10,393 nt of DNA, taken from assembly GCA_947303695.1 (NCBI GenBank), contig CAMYYX010000058.1, forward strand, positions 1 through 10,393. Reading direction: 5' to 3'. This document shows positions 1-7,521 of this stretch, in pieces. Made by a program: the position numbers and the translations under genes. How positions within the stretch are numbered: position 1 is the stretch's first letter; each line of letters opens with the position of its first letter. Origin of the DNA: an uncultured Prevotellaceae bacterium. Lineage in GTDB: Bacteria > Bacteroidota > Bacteroidia > Bacteroidales > Bacteroidaceae. A model generated the notes under the pieces. That model searched no databases. It saw only the letters and a program-made list of their open reading frames with translations, and was not told the origin of the DNA.

Positions 1-1
1 A

Positions 2-1981
2 CTAGTTCTTGTAATTACGTGTTTGTACCTTGATTGCTTCGTATTCGAGAGGCTCTTTGATGAGTTCAGGATCTTTGTCAGCTCCCTTATACTCCCAACA
101 TCCAACATAGAAGTAGTTCTCGTCATCGCGCTTAGCTTCACCTTCTTCCGTTTGGTATTCCTCGCGGAAGTGACCACCACATGATTCGTTACGTGAAAGT
201 GCATCGTGAGCTACGAGTTCACCCATCGTGAAGAAGTCGCGCAGATGAATCGCCTTGTCAAGCTCAACATTGAGACCTTCCTTTGTTCCAGGAACGAACA
301 GATTCGTGTCGAATTCCTTCTGCAATTCCTTCATTTTCTGAATACCGGTCTTCAGACCTTCAGCTGTACGACCCATACCAACATACTCCCACATGATGTG
401 GCCAAGTTCCTTGTGAATACTGTCTACAGAACGCTTACCCTTAATATTGAGCAGACGATCAAGTTCTGCATCAACAGCCTTCTCTGTCTCAGCAAACTCA
501 GGAAGATCGGTACTTACACGTGGCCAAAGTGACTGGTCAGCGAGATAGTTCTGAATGGTATAAGGAAGTACGAAATAGCCGTCAGCCAAACCCTGCATGA
601 GGGCAGAAGCACCAAGACGGTTAGCTCCGTGATCAGAGAAGTTGCATTCACCAATTGCGAAAAGACCTGGGATAGAAGTCTGCAGTTCGTAATCAACCCA
701 AACACCACCCATTGTGTAGTGGATAGCTGGATAAATCATCATTGGCTTGTAGTACTTCACGCCGTTGATTTCGTTAGCGAGGTCGCCAGGATAAACATCC
801 GTAATTTCCTCGTACATATCGAACAGGTTGCCATAACGCTGTTTCATGGCATCAAGACCCAGACGATTGATACTCTCAGAGAAGTCGAGGAACACAGCCA
901 AACCTGTGTTGTTCACTCCGAAGCCCTTGTCGCAACGCTCCTTAGCTGCACGAGAAGCAACGTCACGAGGAACGAGGTTTCCGAATGCAGGATAGCGGCG
1001 CTCGAGATAGTAGTCGCGATCTTCCTCTGGAATCTCCCAACCTTCCTTGGTTCCTGCTTGTAATGCTTTGGCATCTTCAATCTTCTTTGGTACCCAGATA
1101 CGTCCGTCGTTACGAAGTGACTCAGACATCAGCGTCAGCTTTGACTGCTTGTCACCATGAACAGGAATACAAGTCGGGTGAATCTGTACGTATGAAGGAT
1201 TAGCCATGTATGCACCCTTGCGATAGCACTGAACGGCAGCAGTACAGTTACAGCCCATTGCGTTGGTTGAGAGGAAGTAGGTGTTTCCATAACCACCGGT
1301 TGCGATGACAACTGCATTGGCAGTGAAGCGCTCCAGCTTACCTGATACCAGGTTCTTGGCAATGATACCACGAGCCTTACCGTCAACAATGACAACATCC
1401 TCCATCTCGTAGCGAGTATAGAGTTTTACCTTACCTGCCTGTACCTGTGCAGAGAGTGCACTGTAAGCTCCCAGCAACAACTGCTGACCTGTCTGACCCT
1501 TTGCATAGAATGTACGGCTTACCTGAGCACCACCGAATGAACGGTTTGCCAAAGTACCACCATATTCACGAGCAAAAGGAACACCCTGAGCTACACATTG
1601 GTCGATGATGTTGTTACTTACTTCAGCAAGACGATAGACATTTGCCTCACGAGCACGATAGTCACCACCCTTTACTGTGTCGTAGAACAGACGATATACA
1701 GAGTCACCATCGTTCTGATAGTTCTTTGCTGCATTGATACCACCCTGTGCTGCAATAGAGTGTGCACGACGTGGAGAGTCCTGAATACAGAAGTTCAGCA
1801 CGTTGAATCCCATCTCAGCAAGACTGGCAGCAGCACTTGCACCAGCAAGACCTGTACCAACGACGATAACATCGAGTTTCAGTTTATTCTTTGGATTGAC
1901 CAAACGCTGATGAGCTTTGTAGTTACTCCATTTTTCAGCTACTGGTCCTTCAGGAATTTTAGAATTTATTTTGATAGCCAT
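2..1981 (-). CDS. frdA: Fumarate reductase/succinate dehydrogenase flavoprotein subunit
   Basis: This is the catalytic FAD subunit of the membrane-bound complex that interconverts fumarate and succinate; in anaerobic Bacteroidota it mainly reduces fumarate. The 659-residue product is complete, with an ATG at 1979-1981 and a TAG stop at 2-4. An N-terminal dinucleotide fold carries GTGLAGASAA (residues 42-51). HSIAAQGG (74-81) contains the histidine that should bind FAD covalently. Active-site motifs follow: IHPT (267-270), SLRNDGR (288-294), PRDVASR (338-344) and HYTMGG (421-426), then GECNFSDHGANRLG (444-457). The length fits the epsilon-proteobacterial/Bacteroidota type (about 650 residues) rather than E. 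coli FrdA (about 600). It lies 19 bases downstream of frdC, so the two are surely co-transcribed. The iron-sulfur subunit is not in the window and should follow to the left. Whether reductase or dehydrogenase activity dominates in vivo cannot be read from sequence. Confidence 0.96.
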   Translation of the reverse strand: MAIKINSKIPEGPVAEKWSNYKAHQRLVNPKNKLKLDVIVVGTGLAGASAAASLAEMGFNVLNFCIQDSPRRAHSIAAQGGINAAKNYQNDGDSVYRLFYDTVKGGDYRAREANVYRLAEVSNNIIDQCVAQGVPFAREYGGTLANRSFGGAQVSRTFYAKGQTGQQLLLGAYSALSAQVQAGKVKLYTRYEMEDVVIVDGKARGIIAKNLVSGKLERFTANAVVIATGGYGNTYFLSTNAMGCNCTAAVQCYRKGAYMANPSYVQIHPTCIPVHGDKQSKLTLMSESLRNDGRIWVPKKIEDAKALQAGTKEGWEIPEEDRDYYLERRYPAFGNLVPRDVASRAAKERCDKGFGVNNTGLAVFLDFSESINRLGLDAMKQRYGNLFDMYEEITDVYPGDLANEINGVKYYKPMMIYPAIHYTMGGVWVDYELQTSIPGLFAIGECNFSDHGANRLGASALMQGLADGYFVLPYTIQNYLADQSLWPRVSTDLPEFAETEKAVDAELDRLLNIKGKRSVDSIHKELGHIMWEYVGMGRTAEGLKTGIQKMKELQKEFDTNLFVPGTKEGLNVELDKAIHLRDFFTMGELVAHDALSRNESCGGHFREEYQTEEGEAKRDDENYFYVGCWEYKGADKDPELIKEPLEYEAIKVQTRNYKN

Positions 1982-2000
1982 AATTATTCTTATTTACTTG

Positions 2001-2717
2001 TTAATTAACTGAGAATGGAAGTAACTTGAAGTCGCATTGGCCAACAGCATCTGGGAAGAACCAGAAAGCGAGCACTACAAGAAGGAACATAGCCATAACG
2101 ATAGTACTCCAAACCTGACCGATACATTTCCAGCGCTGGAACCATACATGTCCACTCAAACCAAGTGTCTGCATAGCTGACCACATACCGTGAGTGAGGT
2201 GGAACCAAATTGCAACCAACCAAACGATATACAAACATGAGAATACCGGATTACCGAATGTCAGCTTCATATAGCTGAATCCGTCAGTAGGCTCGTAACC
2301 ACCTTGAAGAGGATTACCAATGATCTCAGCAAACATCATGTTGTACCAAAAGTCCTTCAAGTGAAGGATAATTCCTACAATGACAATGATACCAAGTACA
2401 AGCATGTTCTGACTTGCCCATTCCACCTTGGAAGGCTTGTCAGTTACTGCATACTTGTTATTACCACGAGCCTTACGGTTTTGAGCCGTAAGGATAAACG
2501 CATAGATGATGTGAACCATCATAAGTGCCGCAAGGCCTAAAGTAGCTGCTATCGCATACCAGTTAGAACCCAGCAATGCACAAATAGTGTTGTAGGCTTC
2601 TCCGCTTATCAAAGCCACGACATTCATACATCCATGGAAAGTGATGAAGAGAACCAGCGCAATACCTGTGACTGACATGACCAGTTTTCTTCCAATCGAT
2701 GAATTAAATAACCACAT
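2001..2717 (-). CDS. frdC: Fumarate reductase/succinate dehydrogenase cytochrome b subunit (b558 family)
   Basis: This 238-residue integral membrane protein anchors the FrdAB catalytic subunits and passes electrons between the menaquinone pool and the iron-sulfur subunit. About five hydrophobic segments can be seen, near residues 12-38, 54-78, 103-120, 155-178 and 202-222. Histidines H28, H69, H119 and H173 or H176 lie in or next to these segments and are the likely axial ligands of two b hemes, as in the Wolinella-type single-subunit anchor; the ligand assignment is inferred from position. The soluble loop between the second and third segments is basic. It is the first gene of the frdCA(B) unit, preceded by a promoter-like sequence about 60 bases upstream and followed by frdA after 19 bases. 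The start ATG at 2715-2717 has only an A/T-rich leader, normal for this phylum. Confidence 0.94.
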   Translation of the reverse strand: MWLFNSSIGRKLVMSVTGIALVLFITFHGCMNVVALISGEAYNTICALLGSNWYAIAATLGLAALMMVHIIYAFILTAQNRKARGNNKYAVTDKPSKVEWASQNMLVLGIIVIVGIILHLKDFWYNMMFAEIIGNPLQGGYEPTDGFSYMKLTFGNPVFSCLYIVWLVAIWFHLTHGMWSAMQTLGLSGHVWFQRWKCIGQVWSTIVMAMFLLVVLAFWFFPDAVGQCDFKLLPFSVN

Positions 2718-2779
2718 AAATAAATCTTTTAAATTGTTTAAGTATTTCTATTTTTTTCTTTATCAGTTCGATTAGGTTG

Positions 2780-2810
2780 CAAAGATAACACTTTTATCCG
2801 AAACAGAAAA
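2780..2810 (-). promoter_or_regulatory. Putative promoter of the frdCA operon
   Basis: Read on the minus strand, TATCTTTG (2787 down to 2780) matches the Bacteroidota -7 consensus TAnnTTTG. Nineteen bases upstream is TTTT (2810 down to 2807), one base from the -33 consensus TTTG and at the usual spacing. Transcription would start near 2774, giving a leader of about 57 bases before the frdC ATG. The assignment rests on consensus match and position only. Confidence 0.6.
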
Positions 2811-2893
2811 GATACAATTAAAAAATAAATAGGTATAACTGAAAAAATATGCCTTTATTATCCACTTTAGCATGTAGAAAACATGTGAGGTTG

Positions 2894-3091
2894 TCATTTA
2901 CCCCGCATGTGATTCATAAATTCTTCCTTCATTTCCTGTCTCTTTTCCGCAGACAAGTTCGGCAGGAAATGGTCAATGGTTTCCAAAAAGGCTTGTTCAG
3001 CCTTGGTCCTCATCTGAGCCTTTCCTGCTCGTATTCCTGCTGATAATTCGCTTTTAGGGAGCAATGCCCTGTTGAAATTGCCGTCACTCAT
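2894..3091 (-). CDS. Small hypothetical protein (65 aa) downstream of murF-alr
   Basis: I do not recognise a named family. The 65-residue product is hydrophilic, with no signal peptide or membrane segment. It begins MSDGNFNRALLPKSEL, a proline-containing stretch, followed by two probable amphipathic helices: roughly residues 19-42 (basic, then acidic) and residues 48-63, the second introduced by LSAEKRQEM. The ATG at 3089-3091 lies 25 bases after the murF-alr stop on the same strand, so it is probably the last gene of that transcript. Codon use resembles its neighbours, and the hydrophilic, helix-rich composition argues for a real gene rather than a chance frame. No other gene competes for this interval. 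A role in the cell envelope would be a guess from position alone. Confidence 0.75.
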   Translation of the reverse strand: MSDGNFNRALLPKSELSAGIRAGKAQMRTKAEQAFLETIDHFLPNLSAEKRQEMKEEFMNHMRGK

Positions 3092-3116
3092 GATTCTTCG
3101 ACATGTTTAGAATGAT

Positions 3117-5564
3117 TTATTCTTGAACATACACCCTCTGAACACGTGTTGACACACCTGTCAGTATTTCATAAGGAATAGTTCCTATCGCATCACTGAG
3201 CGTGGTGATTGGAAGTTCGTCGCCAAAAATGACGACATGGTCGCCTTCACGACAGTCAATACCAGTGACATCAATCATGCAGACATCCATACAGATATTA
3301 CCCACATAAGGCGCTTTCTTTCCGTTGACCATACAGTAACAGTTCCCATTGCCAAGTTTGCGGTTCAACCCATCTGCATAACCAATAGGTATGGCAGCAA
3401 TACAACTATCGTGACTTACCTTTCCCTTACGGCTATAACCTATTGTATCACCTGCAGGAACGTTACGGATTTGCAAGATGGTCGTCTTGAGTGTTGCCAC
3501 ATGGTTGATGATTGCATTGTTACGTGGATTAATACCATAAAGTCCCAATCCCAGACGGACCATATCCAGATGGTATTTCGGGAAATGTTCGATTCCTGCG
3601 GAATTACAGATATGACGTAGTATCTTATGGCTGTATGCTGCTTGCAGTTTTTGGCTGGCTTCATCGAACAACACGAACTGCTGACGTGAAAAATCATCGA
3701 ATCCATCGTCATCACTTCCCACAAAATGACTGAATACGGAACAAGGAATCAATGCCGACTGTCTGCTTAGACGCTCAATCAAACGATCAACTTCTGTCTT
3801 TGGATTGAAACCCAGACGATGCATACCAGTATCGAGTTTGATATGAATCGGGAAATTGGTAATACCCTCTTTTTCTGCGGCATAAATTAGTGCTTCGAGC
3901 AGTTGGAAATTATAAACTTCTGGTTCCAAACGATAGTCGAATAACATCTTGAACGAAGTCATTTCCGGGTTCATGACCATAATATTGCTAGTAATACCTG
4001 CTTTACGCAAATCAGCACCTTCATCTGCAACTGCCACAGCTAGGTAATCCACTCCCTGATCTTGTAATGTTTTACTAGTTTCCAATGCTCCGACTCCATA
4101 TGCGGAAGCTTTCACCATACACACCATCTTGGTTTCAGGCTCCATAAAAGAACGATAATAATGAAGATTCTCTATCAGAGCGTTGAGATTCACTTCCAGA
4201 ATGGTTTGATGAACTTTCAATGTGAGCAAATCGCTGAGACGATCGAAATGATATCGACGTGCGCCTTTGATGAGGATAAACTCATTGTTAAGCGTAAGGA
4301 ACTCCTCACTGGCTATCAAGTCTTCTGTCGTCTTGAAGAAATAGGCATCCATTTTAAAGTAATGCGCACATGAACTGATTTCTTCACCCACACCGATAAT
4401 CTTTTCTATACCTCTACGTTCTGCCATCTCTGCCACTTTACTGTAAAGGGTTCGGGGAGCCTCACCGCTTTGCAGGATATCGCTGAGAATCAAAGTTCGC
4501 TTTTGTGATTGGTTATCAGGACGTCGACTCATAAAGTCGAGTGCAATATCCAAAGAATGAATATCTGAGTTATAGGTATCGTTGATGAGTGTACATCCGT
4601 TCACACCATCTTTCACTTCCAAACGCATCGCAACCGGTTCAAGCGATGCCATACGCTGACAGATAGAATCCAAATCCACAGCATCCCCAAGACTTGCACA
4701 GGTTGCCAGACAAGTCACTGAGTTCTCAATAGCAGCATTGTCAATGAACGGAATGGTATATTGCCCTTGTTTACCATTCAGGTTGAAAGTGATTGTCGCA
4801 GAAGTGCCTTTTTTCTCCACGTTTCGAACCATTGGCCAATACTTCACCTTATCCTTTACTTCCTGACGAGCTACTTTGGTGATGAATTCATCTTGGAGGT
4901 TGATGACTGCTGTATCACAATTGCGCATGAGTTTCAGCTTCTCGTCACATTTACCTTCTTTCGTGAAAAAGTTCTCCTGATGTGCCTCTCCTATGTTGGT
5001 AATAACACTAATGGTAGGTCTGATCATTCGGTTAAGGTTATCCATCTCATTCGGATTGGAAATACCGGCTTCTATGATAGCAACATCGTTATGAGGATTC
5101 AGTAGCCAAAGTGACAAAGGAACACCCACCTGAGAGTTATAGCTTCGAGGTGAGCGGCATACGTTGAAATCGGGCGAAAGCAACTGATACAGCCACTCCT
5201 TGACTGTTGTCTTTCCGTTACTACCCGTAATAGCAATAACCGGGATATCGAACTGTTCACGATGATGTGCTGCCAGCTGTTGCATTGCTTGCAAAGTGTC
5301 GTGAACTAACAGAAAGTTGCTTTGTGGATACGCATCAATATCAGAAGGAAGCGTACTCACAACGAAATTCCTTACACCACGTTTGTGCAACTCCCCTATA
5401 TACTTGTGTCCGTCATTTCGGTTAGTACGAATGGCAAAAAACAAAGTCTCCTTGGGAAAACAAAGCGAACGGCTGTCAATAAGCAGCCAATTGATTAAGG
5501 CATCTTCCGATCCTTTGCGTTCCGCACCTATGATATGTGCGATATCACTAATTCTGTATTGCAT
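3117..5564 (-). CDS. murF-alr: Bifunctional UDP-MurNAc-tripeptide:D-Ala-D-Ala ligase / alanine racemase (MurF-Alr fusion)
   Basis: This 815-residue cytoplasmic fusion supplies two linked steps of peptidoglycan synthesis. Residues 1 to about 450 are MurF, which adds D-Ala-D-Ala to UDP-MurNAc-tripeptide using ATP. Visible motifs are the P-loop GSNGKTT (114-120), IEAGISNPNEM (164-174), ITNIGEAH (188-195), INDTYNS (327-333) and the C-terminal KGARRYHFDR (433-442). Residues from about 451 to 815 are a PLP-dependent alanine racemase. VKASAYG (484-490) supplies the PLP lysine K485, LDTGMHRLGF lies at 577-586, VRLGLGLYG at 669-677, and IGYSRKG (708-714) holds the probable catalytic tyrosine Y710. PIGYADG (726-732) and GNICMD (755-760) are also racemase signatures. 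Both halves look intact. This fusion is known as typical of Bacteroidota. The start overlaps the end of the upstream GSCFA gene by 17 bases, indicating co-transcription and possible translational coupling. A 65-residue gene follows. Confidence 0.97.
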   Translation of the reverse strand: MQYRISDIAHIIGAERKGSEDALINWLLIDSRSLCFPKETLFFAIRTNRNDGHKYIGELHKRGVRNFVVSTLPSDIDAYPQSNFLLVHDTLQAMQQLAAHHREQFDIPVIAITGSNGKTTVKEWLYQLLSPDFNVCRSPRSYNSQVGVPLSLWLLNPHNDVAIIEAGISNPNEMDNLNRMIRPTISVITNIGEAHQENFFTKEGKCDEKLKLMRNCDTAVINLQDEFITKVARQEVKDKVKYWPMVRNVEKKGTSATITFNLNGKQGQYTIPFIDNAAIENSVTCLATCASLGDAVDLDSICQRMASLEPVAMRLEVKDGVNGCTLINDTYNSDIHSLDIALDFMSRRPDNQSQKRTLILSDILQSGEAPRTLYSKVAEMAERRGIEKIIGVGEEISSCAHYFKMDAYFFKTTEDLIASEEFLTLNNEFILIKGARRYHFDRLSDLLTLKVHQTILEVNLNALIENLHYYRSFMEPETKMVCMVKASAYGVGALETSKTLQDQGVDYLAVAVADEGADLRKAGITSNIMVMNPEMTSFKMLFDYRLEPEVYNFQLLEALIYAAEKEGITNFPIHIKLDTGMHRLGFNPKTEVDRLIERLSRQSALIPCSVFSHFVGSDDDGFDDFSRQQFVLFDEASQKLQAAYSHKILRHICNSAGIEHFPKYHLDMVRLGLGLYGINPRNNAIINHVATLKTTILQIRNVPAGDTIGYSRKGKVSHDSCIAAIPIGYADGLNRKLGNGNCYCMVNGKKAPYVGNICMDVCMIDVTGIDCREGDHVVIFGDELPITTLSDAIGTIPYEILTGVSTRVQRVYVQE

Positions 5565-6399
5565 GTTGTAATTGATTTATCTTTTCTTTTGTCTGTGCCA
5601 CTAATTGCACGTATTTCTCATTTGTCGCATCAACAGGCTGATGTTTCAGAATACGATTGAGTGACTCGAATTGCTCGATGAAATCGATGGTTTTTTTATC
5701 AAAAAACGTTTGTTGAAACTGTTCCCAGATATAATTAATAGCAATCTGCGAAGGATGCAGCATATCGTCGGCATAAAAGCGATAATCACGCAATTCGTCT
5801 ATCAGGATTTCATATGAGGGGAAATAGTGGCAACATTCCGGATAAGCATTACACAAAGTGTCTGCTGCAAGCAATAAAATTGACTTGCTTAATTGATTTT
5901 CATGTAAACCATCTTTTTTATGACGAATAGGACTGACGGTGAATAGGACATTTTTTCGAGCAGGAACAATTTCTTTCTCGATGAAATGGACAAAAAGTTT
6001 CACAATTTCTTCAGTCGTAAGCCTCTTCCGCGAAAACAGTTGCTCTGGCTGTTTCTTACAATTTGCCACCACTTTTCCTGTTTGATTCAGCACATAGACC
6101 CATGCCGTTCCAAAAGTCAGAATATAGGTGTCGGCTTGCTTGATAACAGCATCGATGTCATCTTTGGGGTATGATTTCTGTGTCCATTCATAGAACGCAG
6201 GACTTCTATCTATAAGAGCATCGTATATTGACTGAGGGTTGTAAAGTGCACCAAAAGGATTGACCATACAGTCAAATCCCGCGTCTGTGAGTCGTTCTCC
6301 GATGTTGTCTGCAAAACATGAGCCAAGCATCAATATTTTATTTTTATGCGACAGACGCAATCCTTTCCGATTTATCTCAACCTTTGTCCTTAATTCCAC
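5548..6399 (-). CDS. GSCFA domain-containing protein (SGNH-hydrolase-like)
   Basis: The 283-residue product carries the motif that names the GSCFA family, LGSCFADNIGERL (residues 25-37), followed by NPFGALYNP (47-55), FGTAWVY (96-102), SPIRH (156-160) and DDMLHPS (211-217). In SGNH-type esterases the serine of the first block and an Asp/His pair in a late DxxH block form the active site. Here S27 and D212 with H215 fit that pattern, although the substrate of GSCFA proteins is unknown to me. There is no signal peptide or membrane helix, so the protein is probably cytoplasmic. The C-terminal 40 residues are charged and likely helical. It is the first gene of a leftward cluster; its stop at 5548-5550 lies inside the start of murF-alr (17-base overlap). 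That link suggests envelope-related chemistry, but this is inference from position. Confidence 0.93.
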   Translation of the reverse strand: MELRTKVEINRKGLRLSHKNKILMLGSCFADNIGERLTDAGFDCMVNPFGALYNPQSIYDALIDRSPAFYEWTQKSYPKDDIDAVIKQADTYILTFGTAWVYVLNQTGKVVANCKKQPEQLFSRKRLTTEEIVKLFVHFIEKEIVPARKNVLFTVSPIRHKKDGLHENQLSKSILLLAADTLCNAYPECCHYFPSYEILIDELRDYRFYADDMLHPSQIAINYIWEQFQQTFFDKKTIDFIEQFESLNRILKHQPVDATNEKYVQLVAQTKEKINQLQHAIQN

Positions 6400-6470
6400 T
6401 TTTTCGTTTACCTTAGTCAGACAGAATTCGTTTTTTTAGTGATTCGTGATAACGTTTCATTTTATTTTAT

Positions 6471-6478
6471 TATCTTTG
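6471..6478 (+). promoter_or_regulatory. Putative -7 element for the nucleoside kinase transcript
   Basis: TATCTTTG fits the Bacteroidota -7 consensus TAnnTTTG exactly and sits 42 bases before the kinase ATG. Transcription would begin near 6484. I see no convincing TTTG at the -33 position, so only the -7 half is supported. Confidence 0.5.
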
Positions 6479-6493
6479 CACACAAATCTTTTG

Positions 6494-6501
6494 CAAAAAT
6501 A
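6494..6501 (-). promoter_or_regulatory. Possible -7 element for the GSCFA/murF-alr transcript
   Basis: On the minus strand TATTTTTG (6501 down to 6494) also fits TAnnTTTG and would start transcription near 6488, about 90 bases before the GSCFA ATG. The matching -33 position falls at the first codons of the divergent kinase gene and does not resemble TTTG. The region is A/T-rich, so a chance match is quite possible. Confidence 0.3.
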
Positions 6502-6520
6502 CTAAAACTTATTCACATAT

Positions 6521-7519
6521 ATGGAACCTGATAAGATAATTCTGCAAATTCAAGACAAAAAAACACAAGAAATAGAGTTTGTTCAACTCCATAATATCAA
6601 AGATTTAAACTGTGCCATCCGCGACGGAATGATGAAAGACATTGTCAACATGTCGGAAATACTAGTTGACAAGCGCATTGAACGTATCGCAAATGAGATT
6701 ATCAGTCGTCAGGAAGTCAAAGTGATACTGATTGCTGGTCCTTCGTCAAGTGGAAAGACCACTTTCAGTAAGCGTCTCTCACTCCATTTGATGGCAAATG
6801 GGTTAAAACCATATCCCATCTCACTTGATGATTATTTCGTAGACCGCACGCGTACTCCTCGCGATGAAACGGGCGATTATGACTATGAATCCGTTCATGC
6901 AGTAGATCTTAAACTATTGCAAGAACACATTAGTCTGTTACTACGTGGTGAAGAAATAGAATTGCCACGTTATGATTTTCCAACAGGAACAAGTCAACCT
7001 AGCGGACGAAAGTTACGGCTTAATGACGATATGATTCTGTTATTTGAAGGGATTCATGCTCTGAACCCGGAACTCACCTCTCAGATACCAGAATCATACA
7101 AATACCGCATCTATGCATCGGTACTCGCGCCTATCTATATAGACAAGGACAAAATGATTAGTCGTACTGACAGTAGACTCATTCGTAGAATTTTGCGAGA
7201 TTACCGCTATCGGGGTGCTACAGCTCGTGACACGATTGCACGATGGCCAAGTGTTAGACGAGGGGAGGACAAATGGGTGTTCCCTTTCCAAAAGTATGCT
7301 AACGTGGAGTTTAACAGTGTACAGATTTATGAATTGGCGGTCCTGCGCAATAAAGTTCTCCCTATCTTAGCAGAAATAACACCTAATATGCCTGAATACG
7401 AAGTATCCGACCGCCTTCGTCGATTATTGCTAATGTTCACCCCTATCGAAGATGTGTCAATTACTCCCCCAACATCTCTTTTACGTGAGTTCATGGGCGG
7501 AAGCTCATTCAAATATTAA
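6521..7519 (+). CDS. Nucleoside kinase (uridine kinase-like), short form
   Basis: This is a P-loop kinase of the uridine kinase/phosphoribulokinase family, expected to phosphorylate a nucleoside using ATP or GTP in pyrimidine salvage; the real substrate is not certain. Within 332 residues I see the P-loop GPSSSGKTT (73-81), PYPISLDDYFVDR (97-109) with a likely catalytic aspartate, LPRYDFPTG (148-156), FEGIHALNP (175-183), the basic lid-like RLIRRILRDYRYRG (219-232) and a family-typical C-terminus ending LREFMGGSSFKY. Bacteroidota nucleoside kinases of this type are usually about 550 residues, with an N-terminal TGS domain and a threonyl-tRNA-synthetase-like second domain. Those parts are absent. 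An in-frame TAA at 6503-6505 rules out an upstream start, and the preceding DNA belongs to promoter sequence and a divergent gene. It probably shares a transcript with the ABC ATPase starting 2 bases after its stop. Confidence 0.9.
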   Translation: MEPDKIILQIQDKKTQEIEFVQLHNIKDLNCAIRDGMMKDIVNMSEILVDKRIERIANEIISRQEVKVILIAGPSSSGKTTFSKRLSLHLMANGLKPYPISLDDYFVDRTRTPRDETGDYDYESVHAVDLKLLQEHISLLLRGEEIELPRYDFPTGTSQPSGRKLRLNDDMILLFEGIHALNPELTSQIPESYKYRIYASVLAPIYIDKDKMISRTDSRLIRRILRDYRYRGATARDTIARWPSVRRGEDKWVFPFQKYANVEFNSVQIYELAVLRNKVLPILAEITPNMPEYEVSDRLRRLLLMFTPIEDVSITPPTSLLREFMGGSSFKY

Positions 7520-7521
7520 TT

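Noticed and set aside
1..6. SpeI-type hexamer ACTAGT at the window edge
   Set aside because: It overlaps the frdA stop codon and the window is cut at an arbitrary place; no sign of a cloning junction.
629..1063. Open plus-strand frame of 144 codons inside frdA
   Set aside because: It lies wholly antisense to a gene with clear active-site motifs, and its translation has no recognisable domain.
2837..2893. Weak hairpin and T-run after the 65-residue gene on the minus strand (ATGC...GCAT followed by ATTTTTT), and a 5-bp CATGT/ACATG stem at 2871-2885
   Set aside because: The stems are only 4-5 bp and A/T-rich; too weak to call a terminator, although transcription of the murF-alr unit must end somewhere near here or read on into frdC.
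3090..3114. Imperfect stem around the start codon of the 65-residue gene (ATGATTCT against AGAATGAT, one mismatch)
   Set aside because: Short, A/T-rich and with a mismatch; such pairing is expected by chance in this composition.
4761..5105. Open plus-strand frame of 114 codons inside murF-alr
   Set aside because: It is antisense to conserved MurF sequence and is not supported by any motif.
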